From Ichthyophonus hoferi (taxonomy: Eukaryota; Opisthokonta; Ichthyosporea; Ichthyophonida; Ichthyophonidae), in the NCBI GenBank assembly GCA_002751075.1, contig NAOQ01000072.1, forward strand, positions 81,289 through 91,581: a DNA stretch of 10,293 nt, written 5' to 3'. A program made the position numbers and the translations under genes. The notes under the pieces were generated by a model, which made no database searches, was not told the DNA's origin, and saw only the letters and a program-made list of their open reading frames with translations. Position 1 is the first letter of the stretch; the number at the start of each line of letters is the position of its first letter. Below, one piece after another: positions 1-8,199 of this stretch.

Positions 1-116
1 TCAGAAAACAACACAACAACCACCTTCATCAGAAATTAACATTTAAGATCAGCTTTGAAAAAAACAAATTTTTTTATAGAAAATTGAAATAATAATTTTT
101 TTAGAAGTATTAGGGT

Positions 117-147
117 GGCTGTACGTCAGCTCCGGCTATGTACAGCC
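117..147. repeat. Small inverted repeat (hairpin), 8-bp arms
   Basis: GGCTGTAC (117-124) and its exact reverse complement GTACAGCC (140-147) flank a 15-base spacer. The element is locally GC-rich within AT-rich DNA, and a further GTAC follows at 151-154. It lies just beyond the 3' end of the minus-strand viral fossil. It could be a remnant of a viral terminal hairpin, a transcription-end structure, or a dispersed genomic repeat. The arms are seen directly; the role is unknown. The rest of 1-229 is AT-rich with A and T homopolymers and no supportable gene. Confidence 0.5.
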
Positions 148-229
148 TTAGTACGCCTAGCATTTTCTAATATAGAAAAAAAGATGTCTTGCTTAAAAAG
201 TATTGGCTTATTTTTATTTACTATTATTC

Positions 230-1430
230 TGCAGACTCAACAATTTCTTGATTTGTTTTAGCCTCTTCCTCTTCTGCCTTTTGTCCTGGTTCAGTTAAAA
301 TGTTAATTTCTGGTGAAGATGGTTATTGTTCTGGTGGTTCTGGCAGTGATATTGGATCTGGTACCATGACAATAAATTATTCAAATTCATTTGGTTATTG
401 TGCTTTTTTTTCTCGATCATTGTCAGAGTCACGGTCATAGTCTTGCTTACTATCACTGTCGTGTATCACTATTGGTGTATTATCGTACACTACAAAGAAT
501 TCCTTCCAGTCATTTACTGTGAAAGGAATATATTGATTTAATACTAGAGATGGGCACTTATTGCTGAACTTGAAGGTATGCAATCTGCTGCTCCATACGA
601 TGTTAGCGAATTCACTTGTAGTCATTATGGAGTTGAGGGTCCGATTACTTGTAATAAAAACAGGAGTTTGAACAATTTTGGTGGCAATTTTGTATTTAAC
701 GGGTACAACGAGTACCTCCCCGCCATAGATTGCTTTTAGGGTTCTAGCATTCTCAACTGTAATGAATAGTTTTTTCCATAAGATTGCTCGTTTATTAAAA
801 CATGCCTCCCAATTAAAATGACTTTTTGGTAAGTTATTCGGAATTCCTACCATTCCTTTGAAAAATCCTCATACAGATGAGTTTGGTAATTCCGATTTTC
901 CACCTTTGCTACATCCCCACAACGAGATCGTGTTCTTTTTTCCTGCATTATGATTAGCTATAGATTGGAGACTTTTTCCAAATTTAAAACAATTTTATTC
1001 TGTCCAATTTTGAACTAAATTCAGAAAGTTTCAAATTTTGTTTGTTCTTATGTCAACGTAATAATCTAATCCAAAGTCGATTACCATATTCATCTTTTTC
1101 GCATAGACCATCCTGAATACTTCCTCAATTTTTTGTTTAGGTTGTTTTTCAGCATCTGGATGTTGAGAAACTCCTACCCATTCTGTGATTCATTTCTCCG
1201 CACATAGCTTGTAGAGGTCACCTGTAGTGGCTTTACTTGTTTTTCCTTTCCGTAAATGTCTTCCTCTGCTTAAATCCAGCGGACACAATCGTTCTATCTG
1301 GCAATCGCTCAGGACTTTATTAGTAATGTTTTCTTCCTTTAATCCTCTTGATTGAATTTTTTTGTTCTCTGATATATATTCGCAATGCTTATTTTGTTTT
1401 ATTTTACACCCTATAAAATCCTCCAGCAAT
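230..1430 (-). pseudogene. Parvovirus-like NS1/Rep superfamily 3 helicase fossil (broken)
   Basis: The minus strand carries remains of a superfamily 3 helicase of the kind found in the NS1/Rep proteins of parvovirus-like single-stranded DNA viruses. The best part is about 395-960. Near 880-960 is a Walker A-like GCSKGGKS, followed towards lower coordinates by an N-x-W-x-x-C segment, the motif B-type KAIYGGE, and the motif C-type TPVFITSN, with an arginine and a W-x-x-F segment downstream. This order and spacing match NS1 helicases. A highly acidic Asp/Ser/Arg tail follows, and Glu/Pro-rich coding-like remains reach about 230. The stretch 960-1430 looks coding in patches, but I cannot assign it; a nuclease domain is not recognisable. 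The copy is broken, with roughly half a dozen or more interruptions, so the insertion is not recent. The element could instead come from another SF3-bearing ssDNA virus or plasmid. Confidence 0.72.
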
Positions 1431-1605
1431 TTGACTAGACCTTATTTACCAGTATGATTGTAATTGGATGTCTGGGTTGACTACCGACTAATTATTGGAT
1501 AAATACATAGTCACACCCAGGGCCCGAGAATGATTGGCACCAATAGAAATATTTATCACTTTTGTAAGATCAATAAATATTAGCCTTTTTTGGTTTAAAA
1601 TATGA

Positions 1606-1664
1606 TTGCGCGCCAAAAAATAACGGCCGGCAATTAAAACATCAAATCAATTGCTCGCGCGCAA
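1606..1664. promoter_or_regulatory. GC-rich inverted repeat with E2F-like box
   Basis: TTGCGCGC (1606-1613) is the exact inverse of GCGCGCAA (1657-1664). The first arm continues as TTGCGCGCCAAAAAA, whose reverse complement contains TTTTTTGGCGCGCAA, matching the E2F consensus TTTSGCGC. CGGCCG lies between the arms. In AT-rich surroundings such CG-dense sites stand out. It sits about 270-330 bases before the plus-strand ATG and about 180 bases beyond the fossil's upstream end. It could be a cell-cycle promoter element for the host gene or a remnant of the viral terminus. Confidence 0.3.
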
Positions 1665-1798
1665 ATAGACTGCTACATATACTCTTTTTATGTAATACCA
1701 TATTCTGTATGTATATTTGTAATATTACTTAAAGGAATAAATAAAATGTTATAATATACACGAAATTTATCAAAAATATTAGTAATAAAAACTACAAA

Positions 1799-1827
1799 TT
1801 CCTTTTCTTTCTTTTTTTCTCCTTCTC
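1799..1827 (+). promoter_or_regulatory. Pyrimidine tract upstream of the start codon
   Basis: A 29-base run of only C and T lies about 105-135 bases before the ATG at 1933. CT-rich blocks near transcription starts are common in fungal promoters. It could also be the pyrimidine tract of an untranslated-region intron, since an AG follows at 1888-1891. Confidence 0.3.
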
Positions 1828-1932
1828 ATACAACCTTAAGATTAAATTAGGTCTTTGTTTTTACTACTAGAATGAATGTACCTGTGAGCTAGGTTCTATT
1901 TGAATTTAATAAATTGAAAACGTCGGTGGTAT

Positions 1933-4900
1933 ATGAAACATGACAGCAAGATGGAGGTAGAATACCCGGACGCTCAAGAAGACGATTTCAACCTCAGTGC
2001 CTTTCCGGATGGAAATTCATTGGATCAACTGCCTCCTCTTGACAGTAGTATTTTAAGAACAGCTAGCAATCGCTATCCGATAAGGAAAGCACCTGCATCA
2101 AGTACACCCAAAAGAAATGTTTCCCCAGCAACGAGGGAAAATTTAGGTGGAGAAAACGCGTATAAAAATGAAGAACAACAGCTATGGGATGTAAAAAAGA
2201 ACTTATCTACAGAATTTGAAAAATCTTTTAGTAAAAGGGGAGAGAGTTACTATATGGATCAAAGTATTATTCAACCGGGGGAAATGGAAGAGATGCTAGC
2301 AGCAAATTCGGGTATATTTGAAAATTTTGACCTAGATGAAGATGATATGGGTGGTTTAAGTGGGTCTCTTATATCTCCGTACCCCAAGAATAGAGACCAA
2401 GATAGTAGATTGTTGTCTACTACCCAACGTCCAACACTCAACGGCAGAACTGCGACACATGAACTGGGAGAGCGTGATAAAACAAGATTCCCTTTTAAAG
2501 CAAATCGTTTACAATCTCAGAGGACAAGTATAAATTCCAGTAATTTAGCAACATCGTTAGGCTCAAAGGGGAGTTTGAGCTCTAGATATGGACAAGAGGG
2601 AGCAGGAGCAGGAGTGTTTTCCAATAAAATAAGAGAGGGAAGCTCTACTAAGGCTACTTCTCAGAACACAGGAATAAGTAATAAATTCTCTGGAATTGGG
2701 GCTAAATTCACACCTAACCGTAGTTATAAATCATCTATCTCTACAACTGGACAGATTCCAAATGAAGGGTCTTTTATACCAACATCGCCTTCTTTCAAAA
2801 GCAAAATGGACGAGAAACTAGGTAATGTTTCTCCTACTTCTACACGTACTACACCACTTTGGCAGACGGAATTAGATCGTAAGAATACCAAGAATATGTC
2901 TACACCAGCTCATGGCACGGAAACAAAAACATACAGAGATACAGCAACGAAACCAGGGTATGGGAGAACAACAGGGGAAGGGAAGGACTCCCTTTCCCTT
3001 TTATCTGGCTCTGGCTTTACAGGATTTGGGTTTCCAAGCAAAACAACGCATCCTACACCGACAACGTACGTGTGTTTTATTACTCACTCTCCATCTCTCT
3101 CTCTCCCCCTACCCCTACGTAACCAATCGTATCTCTGTTTCTTGTATTATTAGCCAATCAATAAGCAACACGACACCTTCTTATGAACTCCCTCTCCCTT
3201 TCTCTTTTCTTCTCCCTCTTTCTACTACCAGCTGACCAATTATATAGTTTATTTTACTCCCAGTAACCAATAAATCAGTTGCATGATACATTCACACACT
3301 CTTTCCTCTCTTCCTTTTTTGCCATAAACTGACCTATTATATCTTATTTTTTTATTAGTAAAAAGCCAATCAGCTACACAATCCCAGCGGACAAGGAACC
3401 ACCTTTACCTACCCCTGTACCCCAACCCCGACCACGGTTATCTTCAAGTACGTACACATCATCATCAAGTAGACCTCGGCCCAGCTTACGACCGACCCCA
3501 AAAGGCCCGTCTCATAGATTCAGCAACAGCTACCTATCCAACAACAAGTACACCAATACACCAAAAAAAAGAGAAGAAAAACCATCAAGTCTGGAATTTT
3601 CTCCTATTCAAATGGACAAATTTAAGGCAAGCGACCTCAGTGTAGGTGGTAATGATGGCAATGGTCATTTAACCTCTCCCTCGCGTCGTAATTTTTCACA
3701 ACTTAAAAGTTATTGGACCCAATCACTTCGCTCTAATACTAATTCAAGTGTCCCTACGCGTCATCGATCAATTACCAAGTCAATCGGATCAAGCGGAGAG
3801 ACCAATAATAGTGAGTTGATATCATCCATTGACACGCCCAGACCAATGCCTAGAAAATCTGTGTCGCCCATGGAGCAGGTATTTTCAAGATATTCGGACC
3901 CTACCAATACTACTCAGCAGAGTGCAACTGCAACTGGAAGCGGACCCAGTCGTACACCTCTGTTATCGGCAAGAGGCCCAAAAAGACTTGCATCTACTCT
4001 GTCATCCACCCTTCTACCAAGAAAAACCACACCCTCTCCATCATTACCAGGGCCTACAGAAGACATATATTCAAGCGAGTTTGATCGTAGGTTACGTGAT
4101 CCTTTGCGCGCCCCAGGAGTATCAAACACTACACGGTCGTCATATCCATTATCTTCATCTTCTCAGTTTCAGTCTGGGAAAACGGAACAGAAAACTACCT
4201 CTACCTTTATGTCAGATAATTGGAACAATGCTAAGAGAGGAGTAGGGAAACCTGAGAGTAGAATGAGTATGACTGCTAACAAGTACTTACCCAGAACTTC
4301 AACCACAACCACTACTTCATCTAAACATCAGTTAGGAAAGCTCGATTTATTATCGTTGAATCAAACACAACCAAGGGTTGGGCTCACAAAGGGCCAAGAC
4401 TCATTCGTTACACCTCCACCTCGCATGGACATCTCTGGCTCGACCGGCTCGACCTATAACCCTCTTGTGAACCGGCCCATTTCTCATACCAGCAACACCG
4501 GCAGCAGCAACCCGGAGATAAAAACCAATCCCATACCACCCAAATGCAACGGAGGGTTCATGTCATGGTTGAGTAGATCTACATCATCCAATGTAGTCCC
4601 AACGATTACTACTTCGACTACCGGACTTGGTACAGATAACCAAAATCCTGACACTAATATTAGTGGAAACCCATCAACCACATCAACCACAGCTCTTTCT
4701 AACCAAGGGAATATTAATCAACCACAAAGCTCTGGTACCACTCCCACCGACCATCTCCCTCTTCCTTCTCCTCCCACCTTAGCAACTGACTCTACCAAGA
4801 CTCAAAAGACCTCTCCTTCTCCAAAGCCTTCTTACTTTTCATCTTGGACACGCGCATTTGGTTTTGGCATGGCGGCTGATAAACCTCCAACTCCTGATCC

Positions 4901-7738
4901 TGAGCCAATCCCTACCCCCACCATCTCAAGTGATACTGTGGGTACTGTGGGGATGTCTAAACCAATAGGAACACGCCCTTTAGAACCTAATCCAGAAGGA
5001 GATGTGCAGCCCAGCGTGCCTGTGAACAAATCAGCGGGCGGGTATAATTTTATGAATGCATTTAGTACTTTCAAAGAAGCCCAATTAAAAGACGAGAAAG
5101 CACGTGGTAGCAACACAAACACAAACCAAAACACTACCAATACCAACGGGCCAGTTAAAGATAATGTAGATACAAGGTTTACAAACTCACACTCACTGAG
5201 ATATAGTTTAAGTGGTAAGTCATCTAGACTGGAAGCCATGCGATTGGGTCGTGATTACGGGGTAGGAACTATGGATAAACCAATCAATAGTGATTTTTTG
5301 ACGTATTTAGGTTCATCAACCACAAATGCATCTGCACCTTTACCGAAAGCACGGCCAGGGACAGTAGCGGGATTGGCTGGCGAGAATTCTAAGCTGCCAT
5401 TGAATAAAGAGGTAGGCTTTCTGATTGGTTACTAAGGTACCTTTTTTTCATTTATAATATTTTTTATTATTTCCCTCTTGCCATTTGTTTATATTTTATA
5501 TCTCTGATATCTTTGGTTGCTTTTTTTCTACCATTACTTAGGTGGATTCTGAAGAAAAAGAAGATTAAATCGACTAAGCTTATATTTCATTATATATATA
5601 TTGTTTATTATATTATACACTGCCTTGATTATCAATTATCCTTGTATTATTTGTACTATGTACAAATTATATATATACCTATATTTATATTATTCTTATG
5701 TGTACGGATATTTATTATTATTATTATTATTATATATTGTGTACATCGTGTATATTATTTAGAGATATTGTGCTAGATTCTATAATATATTTGATTATTT
5801 TTTAACCGCACAAAGTAGACTGTAATATATACTATTTCTACCTTTTCCTCTCTTGACTGTATGCGTTACAGGTACATAGCTTTTCTTTATCTCTCTCTCT
5901 CTTTCTCTCTATCCAACATATGTTTTACTGAAGTCCTTCATACTTATCTTTATTCTTTCCACCTTATTATATAAAAACTGTTGCGATATCTTTTTAGATA
6001 TCATGCAAACATATTGCCACTACGTCATAAGCATGAGTACATCAATGAAATTTATTATCATCACCACTACCATTACTACATTTTATTCTTGTAAATGTTC
6101 ATTATCTTTTGCTCTATCTAGTTTAATCTATACACATCTCATTGACAATAGGCATAGATTGTAGGGTAACTTGTTAACATATATTTTAAACAGGCCACAT
6201 CCACCAATCAACGGGAACCGTTAAATTCATCCATGGTTATGCGAGATAGAGATGGTTCCAGGAGGCTAAATGGTTCTTCTATAAACACACCATTGTATGT
6301 ATCTTCCATTTGATTGGCCAATCTATATTTTATATTTTTTCTACGCCGCTCTTTCCCAGCTTCTACCAATCATATACTCTAGTTAGAGCTCTACGTCATG
6401 CCCTTCCATATAAGGCTAACACTATATATACATCCGGATTAGATCATCAAAAATAACGGAAGAATTATCAAACATGAAAAAGGACCTAGATAGTCTTGCC
6501 TTTTTAGGAGAGCCTAGGCCTGAGGTAGGCTCTGGTAACCACTACATTCCACACATACCACATATACTACATATATTACATACACTACGCATGCCACACA
6601 TACCACACATACTACATATACTACACATACCACATATGCTACACATACTACATATACTACACATACCACATATACTACACATACTACATATACTACACAT
6701 ACTGCATATACTACACATACTACATATACTACACATACCACATATACTATACATACCACATATACTACACATACTACATATACTACACATACTACATATA
6801 TTACACATACCACATATACTATGGATACCACATATACTACGCATACAATATATACTATACATACTACACATACTACACATACCACACATACTACATATAC
6901 CAAATATAACTACACAAGCACACACATACATACATCTACATATTTCTCATTCATATATGTCAATACATCAGGCAGACCCACTAATCCAAACCCGACGACA
7001 TCACCGCCGCTTGCTAAATTCATTAAAGACACGGCCAGTAATTCCAAGGTATGTATATGTATAGATACATACTATCAGTAGATTATAGTATAATATAGAA
7101 TGATGTAGTGTAGTATAATATAGTAAATGCCTACCTACCTACGGTTAGCGTGCATTCACAAAAGAAACATTTCAAAGTCTTTCAAATTTATTTGTGCTAA
7201 GTATTTTTTTTTGAACAATAACCTAAATAAATTTTTATTGTTTTCGTTTATTGACTTCGCACATACTGGGATGAACTCGTTGACATATTTTCTACATTGT
7301 ACTTTATTACCGAATTACTCACCTATATTCAATCAGCTTGTATCTAATTACTAGTTCATTAGTTAATTACTAGTTATACAATGATAGGCTAATATTATAA
7401 TTATAATAACATATATACATTATAATAATTTAGATTATAATTATTATAGTATAAACATACTATAACAGTTTCGAGTATAATGATAATAATATACATATCC
7501 TATAATAGGTTGTTAATCTATACATTTCCAGCCAATGACTTCCACCCAGTCATCTCATGTTCTCATTTCTTTATCCTATCACAGACCAGCTGCAGTATCT
7601 CCCCAACAACTGCATCATATTTATAGTGTAGTTTTAAGCATGGTGCTGGTCACCATTTTACCTACTATTCTCTTTTTTGTTATTCTTTACATCGTAGCTT
7701 CATCCGGACGAACTTTAGACGGCCCTTTCCCTTTTTAA
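1933..7738 (+). CDS. Large Ser/Thr/Pro-rich, disordered, C-terminally membrane-anchored protein of unknown family
   Basis: Proposed exons are 1933-3065, 3359-5411, 6194-6294, 6443-6534, 6972-7048 and 7532-7738. They total 3663 bases in one frame, or 1220 residues. Every junction agrees in phase. I do not recognise the family. Residues 1-60 are acidic. Residues 80-100 look helical, and 105-152 form an acidic, Gly/Asp-rich block. Residues 160-1090 are low-complexity Ser/Thr/Asn/Pro with many SP/TP sites, some CDK-like (TPKR, TPKK, SPSR), and a KKREEK basic patch. Aromatic motifs recur around Trp residues near 497, 781 and 874. Exon 4 encodes a short charged helix. Exon 6 ends in one hydrophobic helix (about 1182-1208) and a 12-residue tail ending GPFPF, the layout of a tail-anchored protein. 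A nuclear-envelope or ER scaffold role is only inferred. The start is the first ATG after an in-frame stop; Met7 is an alternative. The gene converges on the one at 9100. Confidence 0.72.
3066..3358 (+). other. Intron 1 of the 1933-7738 gene
   Basis: The donor is GTACGT after codon phase 2. The preferred acceptor is TTATTAG, preceded by CTGAC and a T-rich run. Exon 2 then reads TKKPISYTIPADKE in frame. A second phase-compatible acceptor at 3373 would drop five residues. The 293-base intron contains three CT-rich tracts, each followed by a (C/A)-A-C-C-A-A-T or CTGACC element. Without splicing, the frame continues only to a stop at 3151-3153. Confidence 0.75.
5542..5568 (+). other. Possible alternative 3' terminal exon (VDSEEKED, stop)
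   Basis: A pyrimidine-rich ATTACTTAG at 5533-5541 is followed, in the phase set by the donor at 5412, by GTG GAT TCT and five more codons, then TAA. The resulting protein would end in the acidic VDSEEKED instead of continuing to the membrane anchor, giving a soluble form of about 1070 residues. The implied intron is 130 bases, a more usual fungal length than the 782-base alternative. This may be the true gene end, a regulated isoform, or chance. Confidence 0.4.
5712..5732. repeat. (TTA)n microsatellite
   Basis: Seven TTA units in tandem lie inside intron 2 and are bordered by TA-rich DNA. Confidence 0.85.
5890..5910. repeat. (CT)n microsatellite
   Basis: A CT dinucleotide run with one TTT interruption lies inside intron 2. 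It resembles a pyrimidine tract, but no in-frame exon follows it closely. Confidence 0.8.
6295..6442 (+). other. Intron 3 of the 1933-7738 gene
   Basis: The donor is GTATGT and the acceptor is GGATTAG. A textbook CTAAC branch point lies at 6416-6420, about 25 bases before the acceptor. Phase 2 joins TT with A to make Leu, and the frame continues SSKITEELSNMKKDLDSLAF. Three CCAAT or ATTGG boxes lie in its 148 bases. This is one of the best-supported introns here. Confidence 0.8.
6535..6971 (+). other. Intron 4 of the 1933-7738 gene, filled by a 9-bp repeat array
   Basis: The preferred donor is TCTG|GTAACC (phase 1) with acceptor ATCAG at 6969-6971. Joining them gives EVGSGRPTNPNPTTSPPLAK, matching the protein's composition, and keeps exon 6 in frame. 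A second donor, GAG|GTAGGC, lies ten bases upstream at 6525 and leads to a stop just inside exon 6. Most of the intron is the tandem array described separately. Confidence 0.65.
6541..6905. repeat. Degenerate tandem array of a 9-bp unit (CATACTACA type)
   Basis: About forty units of the type CATACTACA, CATACCACA and TATACTACA follow each other within intron 4. The plus strand is almost free of G. Because the unit is a multiple of three and lacks stops, it creates long artificial open frames on both strands (His-Ile-Leu on plus; Val-Tyr-Cys and Met-Cys-Ser-Ile on minus). These are not genes. The array starts six bases after the intron donor. Confidence 0.9.
7049..7531 (+). other. Intron 5 of the 1933-7738 gene
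   Basis: The donor is AAG|GTATGT and the acceptor is CATTTCCAG. Phase 0 joins exon 5 (ending DTASNSK) to exon 6 (starting PMTSTQSS). The 483 bases include TATAATA-like imperfect repeats at about 7081-7125 and 7390-7480. A 75-codon open frame at 7127-7354 has no supporting features and is treated as chance. Confidence 0.7.
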
Positions 7739-7801
7739 AGGGTGCATGTTTCTGTTATAGCAATATTTTAGGCCTTATCTTACAGTTCTCCTCATATATA
7801 C

Positions 7802-7999
7802 ACTTGACGCATCTAATAACCATATATATATATATTGACACAAAATCACCTGATTATTTCCCTTACATAGACATATAAAGGTGTGTGCATAATGTCTACC
7901 ACTAGACTAATCATTCAAAATAAAATGTATTACCTCATAAATATATAGCCAGTTATATAGCCAGTTTTATTTAAATTTTACCATTACAGGACATTGAAA
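7802..7999. repeat. Tandem duplication, copy 1
   Basis: This copy shares long identical blocks with 8018-8199, including TCACCTGATTATTTCCCTTA, GTCTACCACTAGACTAA, ATTCAAAATAAA and ATTTTACCATTACAGGA. It carries an extra internal repeat of ATATAGCCAGTT (about 7945-7968) that the second copy has only once. An AATAAA hexamer lies inside. Confidence 0.85.
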
Positions 8000-8017
8000 G
8001 TAAAGCACACTTGTATA

Positions 8018-8199
8018 GTTGACGTGCCTAATAACCATATATATATATTGACACGAAATCACCTGATTATTTCCCTTACATAAACATATGAACGTATGTG
8101 TATGTCTACCACTAGACTAAAATCATTCAAAATAAATTTTAGTACCCAATAATATATAAGCAGTTTTATTTTAAATTTTACCATTACAGGATATTAAAA
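8018..8199. repeat. Tandem duplication, copy 2
   Basis: The second copy differs from the first by scattered substitutions and a few small gaps, so the duplication is old but well preserved. Both copies end in TTTTACCATTACAG, which looks like an intron 3' end, but no convincing exon follows. The sequence after this copy (8210-8230) faintly resembles the copy-1/copy-2 junction, so a third start may have decayed. Confidence 0.85.

Larger units (their letters stand above)
1431..1932 (+). promoter_or_regulatory. Upstream region of the 1933-7738 gene
   Basis: This 500-base stretch between the viral fossil and the first ATG of the plus-strand gene has no supportable coding sequence. It holds an ATTGG/CCAAT inverted pair (1533-1537 and 1540-1544), a GC-rich island (1606-1664), AT-rich DNA, and a pyrimidine tract (1799-1827) like those upstream of many fungal genes. 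A stop codon in frame with the gene lies 18 bases before the ATG at 1933, so the coding sequence probably begins at or after that ATG. The transcription start cannot be placed; an intron in the 5' untranslated region is possible. Confidence 0.45.
5412..6193 (+). other. Intron 2 of the 1933-7738 gene (782 bases)
   Basis: The donor is GTAGGC after GAG (phase 0) and the acceptor is AAACAG before GCC ACA TCC ACC. The downstream frame is rich in Ser, Asn and Arg, like the rest of the protein. The intron holds a short alternative terminal exon (5542-5568), a TTA microsatellite (5712-5732), a CT microsatellite (5890-5910), and otherwise AT-rich DNA. I see no other gene in it; the 87-codon open frame near 5513 is low-complexity Tyr/Ile/Leu and not credible. 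Confidence 0.6.

Noticed and set aside
1190-1429. Minus-strand 79-codon open frame as an independent host gene
   Set aside because: It lies directly upstream of the viral fossil on the same strand, shows no host-type domain, and is more simply part of the decayed element.
2912-3235. Alternative-frame open frame running from exon 1 into intron 1
   Set aside because: It overlaps the much longer exon 1 frame, and its downstream part is CT-rich intron translation.
4832-5239. Minus-strand 135-codon open frame, and similar ones at 3914-4129 and 4484-4690
   Set aside because: They are shadows of exon 2 on the opposite strand, explained by its Ser/Thr/Pro codon composition.
5513-5776. 87-codon Tyr/Ile/Leu-rich open frame
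   Set aside because: It is low-complexity AT-rich intronic DNA including the TTA microsatellite. Its hydrophobicity follows from base composition.
6514-6931. Two overlapping minus-strand open frames rich in Val/Tyr/Cys and Met/Cys/Ser/Ile
   Set aside because: They are the complement of the same tandem array, with no independent coding signal.
6474-7064. Long plus-strand His-Ile-Leu open frame
   Set aside because: It is produced by the stop-free 9-bp array. Only its ends overlap real exons 4 and 5, and the parts between are intronic.
7127-7354. 75-codon plus-strand open frame
   Set aside because: It lies inside intron 5 and has no motif, no distinctive composition and no splice support.
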